From positions 1,798,001 through 1,862,000 of the forward strand of contig JAGTXZ010000020.1 in assembly GCA_018398575.1 (NCBI GenBank): DNA of 64,000 bases, given 5' to 3'. A program made the translations under genes and the position numbers. The notes under the pieces are model-generated. The model saw nothing but the letters and a program-made list of their open reading frames with translations, had not been told where the DNA came from and did no database searches. The first letter of the stretch is position 1, and each line of letters starts with the position of its first letter. This document shows positions 10,871 to 22,700 of this stretch, piece by piece. The stretch comes from Ampelomyces quisqualis. Its lineage: Eukaryota > Ascomycota > Dothideomycetes > Pleosporales > Phaeosphaeriaceae.

Positions 10871-12439
10871 AGGAGAGCGCGTTTAATACGCTAGTAGGGC
10901 GCTACTTAAGCAACTTTGTGCCTTAGCACACTAAGTAAGAGTTAATATACTTCTTAAGCTCTTTCTTAAGCCTAGGCTAATAGTAGTATTAGGCTACAAG
11001 CTTAAGCGTTTTGGCCTGCCTAAAATAGCTAGTAAGTAGATTGTTGTAATATAGCTTAAGGAGCTTAGCTCTAAGAGCTAGCTCTAGTAGGATATACAAT
11101 TAGTCCTTAAACCAAAGGCTGCCTAAAGCGTTAAGCTTCTAGTACCTTAGGCGTTTGCTAGCGCCTTAATAGGTAGACGCTAGAGATTTAACGTCCCTGC
11201 GTATTGCAACTGCTTCTAGGTTATTCTGTTATACTTGTACACAGATTTTAAAGAAGGACTTAGAGAGTTCCTTATAAGCTAACCTCTCTAAGGCTGTAGC
11301 TTTTACTTGTAACTGCGTAACCCTTTAGGCTATTACTAGTCTGCCCTTAGGAATCTCCTAATTAGGGCTGTAGCTCCTAGCTATTGCCTTAACGCTGTGC
11401 GTTAGGCTTTGTAACTGCGTAACCCTTTAGGTTACTACTAGTCTGCTCTTAGAGATCTCCTAATTAGGGCTGTAGCTTATAGCTGTTACCTTAACGCTGT
11501 GCGCTAGGCTTATAGAAACATCTTTACTAAGATATAGAGTGCCTACTTGCTATTAAGCTATTATCTAGCTTTCTACTAACGCTAGCTTCTTACTAGGTAG
11601 CTTAGCTTAGGTTTCTGCTAGCTGTAACTTCTTTTGCAGTACTAGCAATATGTCTAATAGTTAAACATCTAGCGTATTACTGTTGTCTACAGGTTACCTT
11701 AAAGGCCTATCTGTAGGATTTGTCTTTCTAGACTAATGCTTAATCTTAAAGTTGTAAGCAGCTAGCTTTATTACCTAGCTAGCCTATTTCCTAGACAGGG
11801 TTAACGTGCCTATAAAGCCGCGTAGGTTGTTATAGTCTGTCTATATTTCTAACTAAATCGCTAGCCCCTTAACGTAGTAACGCTAGTGCTATACTACTAT
11901 AATAATAGCGAGGAGCTCTAGGTTATATGTGTAGTAGTTCCTTTCTGTAGGCAAGAGCTTTCTTAACCAGAAGGCTATAGGGTGCTAGTTTCTATCTGCA
12001 TAGAGTTAGAAGAAGATGCCTGCTACTCCCTAAATAGAGGCATTAGTTTCTAACTTAGATAGGAGTGTATAATTGTAGTACTGCAGAATAGGCACAGTTA
12101 TAAACTTGTTGCATAGCTAGCGCTTTGCTTTCTCTACAGCGTTAGGCTAGTTAAAAGGACTAGACTTCTTCCCTTAAACTAATCCTTTTAGAAGATTAGT
12201 AATTAGGCTAATAATAATAGAGAAACCCTATATAAAGCGTTAATAGAAGTTTGTAAAGCCTAGAAAGACTTAAACATCCTTAAAGGACGTTAGCGTAGGC
12301 TAATTAATAACTGCACAAACCTGTTCTAGATCTATTATAACGCTATTAAGGCGCATAATAAACCCTAGGAACTTAACTTAGTTAGTAGCAAAGGTATACT
12401 TTTTTAAATTAATAAAAAGACTGTATTCTCTTAGCTTAG

Positions 12440-12870
12440 CAAGTACTTTTCTTACCTGTTCCTAATAATCCTTCTTCTTTTAAGAAAAGATTAGAATATT
12501 ATTAAGATAGACAACGCAAAAGATATCTAAATATAGGGCTAAGGCTCTATTAATATACCTCTAGAATGTAGCAGGCGCGTTAGTTAGCCCAAAGGGCATA
12601 ACTATGTACTTAAAGTAGCTATATTGCGTGCAAAACGCTGTCTTCTACTTATTACCTTGCTAGATCCTAATCTAGTAATACGCGTTCTTAAGATCAAGCT
12701 TAGTAAACTTTACTAATCTATAGAGCTAATTAAGGGTTTCCCTAATTAAGGGAAGAGCTAGTCTATTCTTCTTGGTAACTCAATTAAGGCCTTAATAATC
12801 TACGCAAAGGCGTAGCGTTTTATCTTTTTTAGGCATAAACAGAATAGGTGCCCCTGTAGGGCTTATACTT
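12440..12870 (-). pseudogene. Reverse transcriptase domain of the Gypsy element
   Basis: The minus-strand frame shows a G-A-P-I-L-F-type opening (~12,838-12,860), a Pro-Lys-Lys-Asp-like block, MPFGLTNAPATF (~12,555-12,600) and the catalytic loop. The loop codons at 12,498-12,503 are AAT AAT, giving YLNN in place of YLDD. Both metal-binding aspartates are lost by G-to-A changes typical of RIP. Many TAG/TAA codons interrupt the frame. Confidence 0.9.
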
Positions 12871-13679
12871 TCTTAGATCTAGCCTAGGCTTTGCGCTGTC
12901 GCTAAGTAGTTACGTAGCACACTTAGCTTCTTTAGTAAGAGGTTATAGAGCAGCCTATATAGAGCTATAGTTTCTTCTTCTAACTTAATAGTGTAGTTGC
13001 CTCTATAGTGCTGCAGCAGCGCGTTAGCAGCGTTACTGTTTGCAACGTCTTTAAAATCCTTAAGTTTAAGGGGCTATAATAGGCATTTAGTAGAAAAGGA
13101 TTATAGACTACCTACTAGGACTGTGTACACGCTTAGCTTGTTATAAAGGGATTCTGCAAAGGTTTTTGCGTCTTTAACTCTTATTGTATTAGTATTAAGC
13201 TTGTAGCGCTACTACTTTAACTTGCAGTTAATAATAACGCGCCCTTCTTTTAGGCTTAGTAGACCTAAAATAACAGGTTGTGCTGCATTAGCAATTCTGT
13301 ATAGAATAGTAGTAAAGGACTTAGTTACGCTCTAGTTGTCCTTTATTATTAGATAAGCTTAATAAGCGTAGAAGCTAGGCACAGTACTTAAGTTAGGTAA
13401 GCAGATAGTTAGTAGCGCAGCGCTGTTAATACAAGAGAGATCCTTAAGTAAGGCAACTCTCTTGTTAATAGTGCTAAGTTCTGCACTATAGTTAATTAGA
13501 ATTTGTGTAGGCTACGCAGCGCTATTGTTACGCAGTGTCCTAAGTACTTTAATATAATCCTTTTGTTATAGTAGGACTTAAGCTGTTAAGAAGAAGGCTT
13601 CTCTTAGGCCTGCTTATTTTTTGTTTATATTGCGTTTAAACTAGTAACAGGAGAAGAGCTATTAAGCCTTAATCTATAC

Positions 13680-13730
13680 TCTCTAGCCTAATAGCCTATC
13701 TTGCTGCAATAGTAGTAGGCATTAGTTAGC
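13680..13730 (-). pseudogene. Gag zinc-knuckle remnant
   Basis: The minus strand reads Y-Y-C-S-K-I-G-Y-*-A-R-E-Y, which fits C-x2-C-x4-H-x4-C with Cys and His codons turned into Tyr codons. TGC to TAC and CAC to TAC are single RIP-type changes. It marks the gag end of the element. Confidence 0.6.
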
Positions 13731-14753
13731 TTTAGGCTTAGGTTTACAGTGCTAGCAACACGACATTATAGAGCTGTTACGTCTAGTTTAGGCTGCAAAG
13801 TTTTTCCTGTACTAGGCATTCTGTATGTGCAATAGTATAGTAATAGTATACTACTACTATAGCGCAAGTTGTCTTCTAGCGTTACAGCGCGTTTAACAAG
13901 TTCTCTATAGGTAGTAGAGAACTTAGTGTAGTTAGAAAGGGCTACTCTAATCTCTAGGTAGAGTTTACTGTATAAGTGCATTACTAGGTGTTTCTATTTA
14001 TAAGGGGGATTTACCTAATTTTCTAAAGTAGATAGATAGGCTGCGAATTTGTTTACTGTTTAGCTATTCTTTTGAGATACCTTTTAATACTGTATAGTAA
14101 CTTAAAGCTTTCTATTTACAGGGCTCTTAATCTAATTAAGTAGAAAGGATATTATATTGCGCTACGCTAGCGTTTTACTATTATCTTTCTATTTCCTCTG
14201 TATCTATATTTGTTAAAACGTAGTTTGTAGGTATTAGAGAGTAAAGGTAATCTTTTAATCCTTAAGCTAGAAGGCTAAGGGGTCTAATTAAAAGGCAATA
14301 GATAGCCTAGCCTTAAAGTCCTAATACTCCCTAATTCCTTTACCTTTAAAGATAGGGATTTTCTTAATCTTTAGCCTGCGTTCTGGTAGCGCTAATAGGT
14401 TAAGTTAGGGGCGTTGCGCTAGTAGGGACATGTTGCGTCTAACTAGAGGAGTTAGTAGATCTGTTTTATTTAGGGCGCCTAAGAGCTGTTTAAGAGGTAG
14501 AAGAGGTTGTTTACCTGCTAATAATTGCTCCTATTAGCGTACTTCCTCTTCTAGAGTCTAGATCTTAGCTTGCTCCTTAAGTTCTTGGCGCTAGCGCTTT
14601 AGCTGTGCTAAGCGTTTACCTAGGCTAAGCATTAATTCCTTATTAGAGGTGTTTTCCCTTAATAGATTAGCTAGTAGGCTTAGGGGCAGATCCTAATCTA
14701 TTGTTATTAGGTAACTAGGCTACTATCCTTTTGTAAGGTAGAGGAATTAAAAC

Positions 14754-15035
14754 TATAAGAGGTTTGTATAGTAGCAAAGTTACAGGATAATAATAGTAGT
14801 ATAGGTAGAAGTAAGTTAATTCCTGTTCTACTACTTTAGTGCAGAACTACCCTTTTGTAGATATAACTAGACGCGTGTTCTTATAACTAGAATATACTAA
14901 GTCTACGCTAGCGTAGCGCTGTTAAGACGCTAGGGCAGCTATACGCGTCTTACGCGTAAGGACGCTAGAGTAGCGTTGTTATAGCGCAGGCGCATTACTG
15001 CGCAACTAATAGCTCTACGCTATAGCATCCTTACA
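14754..15035 (-). repeat. 5' LTR of the Gypsy element
   Basis: This 282-bp partner of 8,041-8,322 is the same length with the same ends. The base after the LTR on the element strand (14,753 downward) starts the tRNA-primer region, but RIP has altered it too much to name the primer. Confidence 0.95.
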
Positions 15036-15040
15036 GTTAC
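15036..15040. other. Target-site duplication GTTAC (right)
   Basis: This is the second copy of the 5-bp duplication. The bases after it (TATAGCTACTGCTCTG) align with the ankyrin unit at ~7,935, confirming that the element split a repeat. Confidence 0.92.
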
Positions 15041-15300
15041 TATAGCTACTGCTCTGTATATTAACCTTAGCGCCTTAGTCTAGCAACAGCTTTATAATTG
15101 TATTTAGGCCTAAAAGAGCTGCGTAGTAAAGTAGCGCTGCTACGTTTTCTAGATCTTTGCTTAGAGCTAGTTCTATTTAAGGACTATCTAGATTATACAA
15201 CTAGATCTAGGTAAGATATGTAAGGTTTTTAGTTAATATAAGACCTATTGCTAACTAACTTATTCTTTCTATATCCTCTTCTATTTGCCTAAGATAACTG
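15041..15300 (-). pseudogene. Ankyrin repeats of the NLR pseudogene (proximal part)
   Basis: The ankyrin array resumes to the right of the retrotransposon and links to the NACHT part. The first bases align with the unit at ~7,935 once the insert is removed. The frame is interrupted by RIP stops. Confidence 0.6.
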
Positions 15301-16546
15301 CTCTAGAACTCTGCTGTATACTGTGCTAGCGCCAAAGTATAAATAGCTTCTTCTAAGGATAGTTGCTGTAACTATAGCAGATACTTTAAACAGCTATCTG
15401 TTATTACACTATAACATTTAGTTTTATATATATTGTATTGCTTTGCAGGACCCTGCTTAATCCTGTTAGAGATAAGGTACTCCTAGACAGAATAGTGTGC
15501 TAAAGCAATAATCTGTTAGGCAGGGCCTAGTCTTTCTTTAGCCTGAATTGTTAAAATTATAACCAAACTCAAGCAGATGTTTAGCGCTTCTAATAGATCC
15601 TCTAGCACCTTATTACAGTTAAACGCTAGGTTGCGCGCTACGTTAATAGTAACAACTTCTATAACCTTATTTACTAATAGTAGCTACGCAGAGAACGTTA
15701 GCTACTACAGAATGCGCATTGCGTACTTGCAGTCTTCTTTACTTATAGTAGTAAGGATCTAGTTATATGTCTAGTCTAATGTTTTTAGTAAAGTAGCTAG
15801 TAACTTGCGCAGCGTTGTTTAATTACAATACCTTGCTAAAGCGTTAAGCTAACATACAGCCTACTAGAACCTACGCTATTATTAGTTTAAGCTCTGTAGA
15901 ATCCTTAAAAACATGCATATATCCTGCAAGCTCCGCGAATTAGTGCACCTTTAATCTCTTGCCTAATAGCAGTATCTTTATTCTATTTAGCTAAAGTCTT
16001 GTTATTAGACAGCCTTTACTAAACGTATTGTTGTATATCTTTATCTACTACATCCCTCTAAAGACAAATAGTGTCCTCTTCCTAGACATAACTCTCTAAA
16101 GAGCTCTTAATGTCCTACTCTTTTTAGCTAGTTATAAGCAAATGCATGTTATTAAGCTGCTACCCTGCTACTTTCTCTAGCACGTCTATTAGCTCCTAGC
16201 GTTGCATACATTTATTAAGCGCGTTAAGAATAATATAGACGTGCGTAAACTGTTACATTACCTAAGATGTAACCTCTAGAAGCGCGTGCAGTAATAGCTA
16301 TTGTTGCCTGTTATCGCAAGCTAAGTATAACACGTTAACGCCCTTGGTTATTATAAACGAACGCTGCAGCAACTGACAGAGTAACAAGCGGAGCATTAGC
16401 TCTGCATCCTGTTTCTATGCATTGTTGAAGTCGAAGTAGAAATATGCCGTTACTATACTAGCATTATTATGGCAGTGCTGCAGCAGACGCTTGATGATGG
16501 TAGAGCTCAAGATAGTCTTCCTACACCCTAGGATCCCGTACAGCTA
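15300..16546 (-). pseudogene. NACHT region of the NLR pseudogene, RIP-degraded
   Basis: The frame from the HET part continues. The Walker A segment (16,509-16,537) reads G-I-L-G-C-R-K-T, with AGG (Arg) at 16,520-16,522 where NACHT P-loops have Gly. G-to-A here is C-to-T at CpA on the other strand. Downstream I can follow a sensor-1-like LITSQ segment and NACHT-type helices, increasingly interrupted by TAA/TAG. AT content rises steadily from ~16,550 leftward. The domain is non-functional as it stands. Confidence 0.7.
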
Positions 16547-17461
16547 TAGTCGCGACCCTGCACGCTGCTTCCATACTTTGAACTCTGAACCATCTAGCAA
16601 CCAGAGTCTAGTCTTAGCCTGCCGCTGCCTATGCGCTTTGTGGTAGTTCGTGGATGGGTTAGGCGCTGAAAGCCAGGTGCGGATCATGCTAAGCCTCTCT
16701 TCTTGGGATTGGGTGCGGCCCTTGTTATTCTTTATCGCAACTGCATCTCTTAGCCTGTTAAGTGCATTTTCCTCGCCTTCGCTATAGATCAACGGTAGGT
16801 GGACGCTGAATACGCCTAGCAGACAGTATGCTCTATCTTCTTCACGGGTCGTCTGGCGGTTTTCTGCCCACGAGAAACGCTCAGATACGCTGTACTTGGA
16901 CAGTTTACTACCTGATAGAGCTTGAATAGGTACTTTTGTGGTCTTGTGGATAATGTGTTTAAGCGACTCCTTGTCGCCTAGTCGCACTTTCTCAGAAGAG
17001 AAGAACTCCACCAATTTGGGAGCCAGGAGCTCCTGGAGGGTCCAGCCGCGGGTGAACTATCTGCTCTGCATGAAAGCGGGCTTGCCCTCGCCATCCAAAG
17101 TGTCATTCTCAACGTCCGAAAGGTAGACGTAACACTTCTTCGCGTTCTGGTACCAGCGAAACATAGAGTTGATCGCTTCCGATAGCTCTGTGTTGTTTGC
17201 CTTGTCGATGCAGCAGGTGTCTACCCAGAAATAGTCTAAACCATCGCGCTTAGCTTGCGTAGCGCAGAAGAAGATCTTCCGATAACCGCCCCTGAACCTT
17301 GCATCAACATCCTCTATGTCCTTGTGGTTCTGAAGATCCTTATAGGCCACCTCCTGCCCTTCCCAAGTGTGTGACAGGATCGCATAGGGGGGAATCTGTT
17401 CGCCGGCCAAGTCATCGGTCCAGCTGAGCCTCCCGTCGTCTGCAGTGTAGAGCAGTCGCAT
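16547..17461 (-). pseudogene. HET-domain end of the NLR pseudogene (GC-balanced part)
   Basis: The protein starts MRLLYTADD and shows the canonical HET blocks: YAILSHTW near residue 27, then QAKRDGLDYFWVDTCCIDK, then ELSEAINSMFRWYQNAKKCY. A TAG follows at 17,057-17,059 exactly where the conserved R-W-F-T-R-G-W-T-L-Q-E-L-L motif has its first Trp. The same frame then continues past 17,014 through an LIYSEGEENALNRLRDA motif to a second TAG at 16,544-16,546, just before the P-loop. Codon use and GC content here are normal, unlike the rest of the gene. A truncated 134-aa HET fragment could still be translated. Whether it is expressed is unknown. Confidence 0.85.
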
Positions 17462-18590
17462 AGGTCCCGTGTATAGGTATGTTCACGCGCGCGGAAGAAG
17501 CGTGTCAGCCCGGCGTCGAAGCAGGCTGGAGGGATCGATAGCGCACGGTGGCTCGCTCGCGAAGGGCGTGGATATCGTCAAATGCAGCTGTCGAGCTTGT
17601 GTAATGCTAAGCGGCAGGCTGCTAGATCAGTCGTCAAGGGAACAGTCTTAATGTGCCAGTGCAGAAGGCTGTCAGGGGAAGGAGGTTGCGGTTCGAACAC
17701 CCAGAGCGGGAGGCGCAGCCAGCCTGCCAGGTGACGTGAGGCTGGCCAAACAGGCCTGACAACACATGACCGCGCGATATTGCATTGATGCAAAGCAAAA
17801 GACAGCTCTTGTTTAGGAAGGCAATGCGGTGGTGCAGAATATGCAATGTAGAGGCCTACATTGCAGATAGCATTGGATGTTCAGGTAGCGTGCTGGTTGC
17901 GCAAGGACGATACACTGATCTCGGGGACTCCGCGTCGCTCTCCCGCTGCGGGCCGACAAACAAGCGATGACAGCTGTCACCAGCTCCTGGAAAGTCGGAA
18001 GGCGCTGGCAGCTTGGGTCAGGCTTGGAAGTGGTTCCTGTGGAGGGGATTAATCGTCGGGGCGGACGAAAATCCATGCTAGGCGCCATTTCTTCAACCTC
18101 TTGAGCTTGTGCAATCAGGCTGCAAGCTGTCACAGCGCGCACGGGCTGTCGCTCCTTGCTGCGCTACAAAATCACTCCGCTCTCATTCTCAACACGCTGC
18201 TCCTTTTGCTCCACAGCTGTGGAGTAATTATGCTCCGTTGTCGACCTGCGACCGCTTACATCTGTTGGAAATCTGGATGTGTTATACTGGAGCGTCTCGA
18301 GCCGCAGGACATCAGTGAGGTTCGTCTCGTGAACTCCGAATCACGGGATCACGCTACCCCGTTACGTTTTTGAGCGCTGTCGTTCACCTTCAGCCATTTG
18401 AGTATCCGCAATCTGCGCCGGCTTGCCTCCGAAGATAACCTACATCGGCACGTACGCCACCTCAATGCACGTGAGGTCCTGTTGCCATATAACTCTTGCG
18501 ATTATGATGCTTGGGAGCAGAGTGTCAGCCTACCAGGGAACCCTCAACGAGATGATGTCTACCCTTCGCCGGGAATAAGACAAATAATAT
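17462..18590. other. GC-balanced intergenic region upstream of the HET start
   Basis: This is the promoter side of the dead NLR. Many small frames exist on both strands, but none has a recognisable domain, consistent introns or good length. A GGTTCGAAC run at ~17,692 was checked as a tRNA B box and rejected. I see nothing else. Confidence 0.5.
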
Positions 18591-19060
18591 CCTCAGCCAC
18601 AGCGCGCACTGCGCCTCGAAGACATCTCAGCACGCTATCGCTTTAGAATGTCACTTAGGACGCACGGCCCGTGGGACGCGATTTAACGATCTTGTCGGTC
18701 GCGCGGAGAAACTGCCGGGATGCACAATTGTTACTAAACTTCATCCTGGGAGCCAGCGATCTTGATCTCTGGCATCTGCACTCTGTACCTAGTGGTCCGA
18801 ATCATTGATAAAAATTCACTGTTGCGCATAAACAAGGGGGCAATGGCAAAGAGTTGAAAAGGGCTATCGGCAGAATGATCAATAGCAAGTCCAACACCGC
18901 ACTCTCCTTAGTCGGAGGCTAGCATAGGTAAAGAATAACATGTGCATAACAAGGTACGATGAGCTCGACTTCGTACAGTCGCGCCGGCCAGGCGCCGGAG
19001 GTCCGGATAGAAAAGTGTCCCGCCACACAGGGTGTCCCGCTACGTAGGGATGGACGTTAT
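18591..19060 (-). repeat. Right arm of the spaced inverted repeat (arm B)
   Basis: This is the reverse-complement counterpart of 5,141-5,610. The outer block ends GGGATGGACGTTAT (to 19,060) and the inner block covers ~18,591-18,730. It is GC-rich and not visibly RIP-degraded, whereas arm A lies at the edge of an AT-rich block. Within it, GCGCCGG occurs twice around 18,985-19,005, forming a near-palindromic GC core. Confidence 0.6.
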
Positions 19061-19194
19061 TGGACCTATTTAACATTATAATAGTATATAAATAAATAAG
19101 CCCTGCGTAATTTAAGGTGCTTAAGTAATATGTTGCCGCTCTCTACCTTAAACTGCCTACGCCTTCTGTAGAGGCTAGCGACATTGACGGTGGC

Positions 19195-19407
19195 ATGGCA
19201 GAGCTTCCGCAGGACGACAAGGCTTTATTCCAGGAGATTGTCCGGCTCACGCTTGGCGAGAACTTGCTTTTCTACCCAACGGCTACAGTAGCAGTACCAG
19301 GAGAAGGAATTGGAAGGATGGAGGGAGGTTACGTGAAGTTCAAGGCAAGGCAAAGGGTAACGGCGGATGGAGGAAAGAGTAGACTTGCTGCTGAGGCGCA
19401 GTTCTGA
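19195..19407 (+). CDS. Small hypothetical ORF, possible gene fragment
   Basis: A 70-codon plus-strand frame starts MAELPQDDKALFQEIV and ends AAEAQF. The frame stays open upstream to ~19,130 with coding-like sequence, so it may be the 3' end of a lost gene. No family is recognised. It sits directly outside arm B. Low confidence that it is expressed. Confidence 0.25.
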   Translation: MAELPQDDKALFQEIVRLTLGENLLFYPTATVAVPGEGIGRMEGGYVKFKARQRVTADGGKSRLAAEAQF

Positions 19408-19742
19408 GTCTGGGAAATTCTTCCAGTATGCGTCACATTCTGATTTGATTTGAGGTGGCAGCGACAGTGCGTGAAGAGGTCTAGAGATGGCAGTAATCGA
19501 TGTTATGAAATTTTGCTAGTGCCAGTGTATACATCTCTGTATCCCGCGTGTTGGCTCTCATTGCAAGTTACCAGCGTGATCGTTTACTCTTTTGTTTTGG
19601 TGTGGCAGTGTAGTTGAGCCACTTGGCCCTTGTGATGCATCGCTCGCAACCGCAAGTCGTTGTGACCCCATGTACACAATCACGTGACACAAATACCTCA
19701 TATTTTGTGGAAAGCCCACTGTCTGAGACGATGGGATATAGT

Positions 19743-22700
19743 TCACAGACCCACACTCCTCTTCACTTCCTTGTCCCGCTGAGCCTCGAAAAATTCCCAC
19801 ACCTCAGTTTGTCCTTCCAACCTGGCGACATCCGCAGCCGTATGCCCCGCTCGATTCCTGATGTGCAGTGCAGCTTTCCATGATACTAGCAGCTGCACGA
19901 CATCTAGGTAACCATAGCTCGCTGCCCATATCAATGCCGTACGACCGTAACCGTCTTGGCGGTCGATTTGGACGCGGCGGGTTGAGAGAAGTGCTTCTAC
20001 TGTCGCTGGGGACCGGATGAAGAGCGCCCATAGCAGTGGCGTCCAAGTGTCGACATCAACATCGTCCTCGCCGCCACACTCATTCTTGAGTAAGGTACGC
20101 AAGGTGTTAGTATGCCCGCCTTGACATGCCCAGGATATTGCATTTCGTAGGTCATTGTCTTTGGTAGCCTTATCGATGTCCGTTCTGTGCAGCAAAGTCA
20201 TGACCACGTCCTTTTGGCCGTTTCCCGCAGCCCACGATAATGCAGAGCGCCCTTTGGCATCTTTATGATTGAGGTTGACAGAGGAGTGTCGAAGTAGGAC
20301 CTTCAGAGCTCGCCGGGCCCCTTCCCCTGCAGCCCAGGATAGGACCGAGCGTCCAGATTTGTCGACTTGGTTTATATCAACTGACGGCTGCTTCAGCAAT
20401 AATTGCACAATGTTAGCATAGTCTCCTTGCACGGCCCAGAATAGTGGCGTCCAATGTGTGTTATCCTGGTCGTCTGGTCTAAACGCTCCACGGTTCAACA
20501 GCGCCTCGACAATCTCTAAGTGCCCACTCCCTGCTGCAAATGACAGTGCCGATCTTCCCGATTTAGCTCTTAAAGTAACGTCTGTACATGGATCGTTGAG
20601 AAGTATATGGACCGCATCCAGATGTCCGTACTGCGCAGATATGGTTAAGGGTGTTTGCCGATCGATGCCAATGCCGTTAGAGTTTGTACCATGCTGGAGC
20701 AACACTCTGATACAATCCAGGGAGGACATTCTCGCTGCCCAGAATAGTGCTCGAGTTTTTCTTCCTTCGCTGCCAAACTCTGCCTTTTCCACGATTTCAG
20801 TAAGCAGTATGCTAAGGTTGAAGAATGCAGCTACTTCAATTGTCTCGAAATTTTCTGGAAACGAATATTCCATGTTGTTTTTGAACCAGTAATATTTCAG
20901 CCAATTCGTCAAGACGCAACTGGGATTCGTTGTCAGTCGGCGGACGGCGTCCCGTACCGACTTTGGGGCAACGTATTCGCATAATGAATAGTGCTCTGCC
21001 CAATGTATTGCAGAGTAATCAAAGAATGTGTAGTTTTGGGAGATCCAAGTGCACTGCTCCTCGTCCGCATCCTGTGAGTCTTTAAAGAAGTTGTCTAGGT
21101 CGAGATGGTCGTCTAGGCCGAGAGGGCCACCTAAGCCCATTGTGTCGAAGTCTGTGACTGGGAACGAATAAGACGATTTGGGCGAACTAGTCTCAATGCT
21201 CGTCCTTTCTGAAGCAAAAATGTCTGCTTCGAAGTCCTCCATGAGAAGGTATCGTATACATGACTGGGATATACTCAGCGCTGCATCCACTAAAGGAACC
21301 GCGAGGCTCTGCACTGTGTTATCTGCAGAATGGCGTGCGAGATCCGTTAAATATTCTTTGGCAGACTGGTGTATAAGCGAAACTTTGGAGTCTCTCTCCG
21401 AGCTCTGGTCCACTTCTTTGATGCGGACGAAGGATCCCACAATGTTCTGTAGAGTTGCGCGAATAGAGAGCTGCAAATCATCCGACACATCGGCTACAGA
21501 CTTATGGCCTTGGTCAATCGTGAATGCAATGTTCATCTCCACCAATGTCAGGTGTCTCGAGCATCCAATAAGCAGTCGTAATATCTTCCTAGCGTCTTCT
21601 TGATCCTCAAATGAGATCCCACGTAGGAATCTGCTATATGTAGCTTCAAGATTCGGGGGAATTGTGTTGATGATCCTTTCAAAGTCTCTCTTCGATGCCC
21701 TTGAACTTCCTTCCAGGCTATGGAGCACCATGTTCAACCAGAGAAAACTCTGATCGGACTTGGAGTACAGCAATTGTCCTAGGTAATTCCTCGTTTCATC
21801 GTCGCAATGGAATCTGTTCGCAATATCGCCGACCTTGCTTCGAATGACTAGCTTCACGTCTTCACTAACGTTACTCTGGTTTTGATCGATCGATAGTCTG
21901 TTTTTCATAACTCCCGTGAGGTTGTATGAATTGCCGAGCGACGGACGGCTGGTTATCAGGAATTTGATGCAGTTCTGGGGTTGCTGATGTATATCGTGGG
22001 CCTCGTTTACTAACTCCATCATGGCCTTCAGAAAGCTATCGCGCGTCCTTGTCTCACACTCGTCAATTGCGTCCACTATAACTCCGATAGCGCCGGACGT
22101 AGAGTTGGCAACTATTTTCAAGAAAAGTTCCCAGAGCGCCGGGAAGGAGTTTGCAAGACTAGGCCCGTCTAATTCGAAACGAATTTTCACATGCTTGATG
22201 AGTTTTCGATGTTGCTGCAAAATCTGATACAGGATGCCTCGAAGTATAGCGCTTGCGTCTCTTTGAGACTTGACTTTGTCATCGCAGAAGAAAAAATAGA
22301 CTTGGGGCTTGACAGGGGTAGCGCGACCCAGCCTTAGGTGGTCTGTCAGATAAGCAGACAGCATGGTTTTGCCGCAGCCAGGTTCACCTGTAACCCAGAG
22401 TAGTCTCGTTTCTTCAGTGGTTAGCCAGGACAGGTATGCAGGATGGCTCAGAATCCAGCTGCACGTTCCTTGTACCGGCCTTGGTAGTTGCGCTTTGTAT
22501 TCTGAGAGATAGATTGAGTTCAGCAGGACCATGCAGGATCTTTCAGTTTCGCTTAAAGCTAACAGGTTGCTTAGCTGATGCTGTACCACGAATCATCTAT
22601 CGTTACATACACTGGTTAGATGATGTCCGGTTCGCTTTCCTTGTCATATCTTGGTTCAAGAGGGCTGTTTTGGCCAATCGCTTGATGACCTTCAATGCGT

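Larger units (their letters stand above)
8041..15035 (-). mobile_element. Ty3/Gypsy LTR retrotransposon (chromovirus), RIP-degraded, full length
   Basis: The element is bounded by 282-bp LTRs (8,041-8,322 and 14,754-15,035) and flanked by GTTAC on both sides. The coding strand is minus. In order: gag with a degraded zinc knuckle (~13,680-13,730), protease (~13,470-13,500), reverse transcriptase (~12,440-12,870), RNase H region, integrase (~10,360-10,870) and a chromodomain (~9,855-9,915). The order PR-RT-RH-IN plus chromodomain defines a Ty3/Gypsy chromovirus. Stops occur every few codons at Gln/Trp sites, and the catalytic YLDD of RT has become YLNN, so the copy is dead. Element length is 6,995 bp. 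An extra plus-strand gene remnant lies between pol and the 3' LTR. Confidence 0.93.
6150..17461 (-). pseudogene. HET-NACHT-ankyrin NLR, RIP-inactivated and split by a retrotransposon
   Basis: Reading the minus strand from ATG at 17,461, one frame encodes a HET domain (17,461-~16,700), a NACHT NTPase (~16,600-15,300) and ankyrin repeats (15,300-15,041, then 8,040 to ~6,150). This is a standard architecture for fungal NLR-type incompatibility receptors, in which the HET domain is the death-inducing effector, NACHT the switch and the repeats the sensor. The 8,041-15,035 retrotransposon sits inside the ankyrin array. On removing it and one GTTAC copy, the array continues in register, matching the neighbouring repeat at ~7,940. 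Stops fall at Trp or Gln positions throughout, the first at 17,057-17,059, so no full product can be made. Loss of function is clear. The exact 3' end (~6,150) is an estimate. Confidence 0.8.

Noticed and set aside
17680..17710. GGTTCGAAC resembling a tRNA B box
   Set aside because: No A box at the right distance and no cloverleaf stems upstream.
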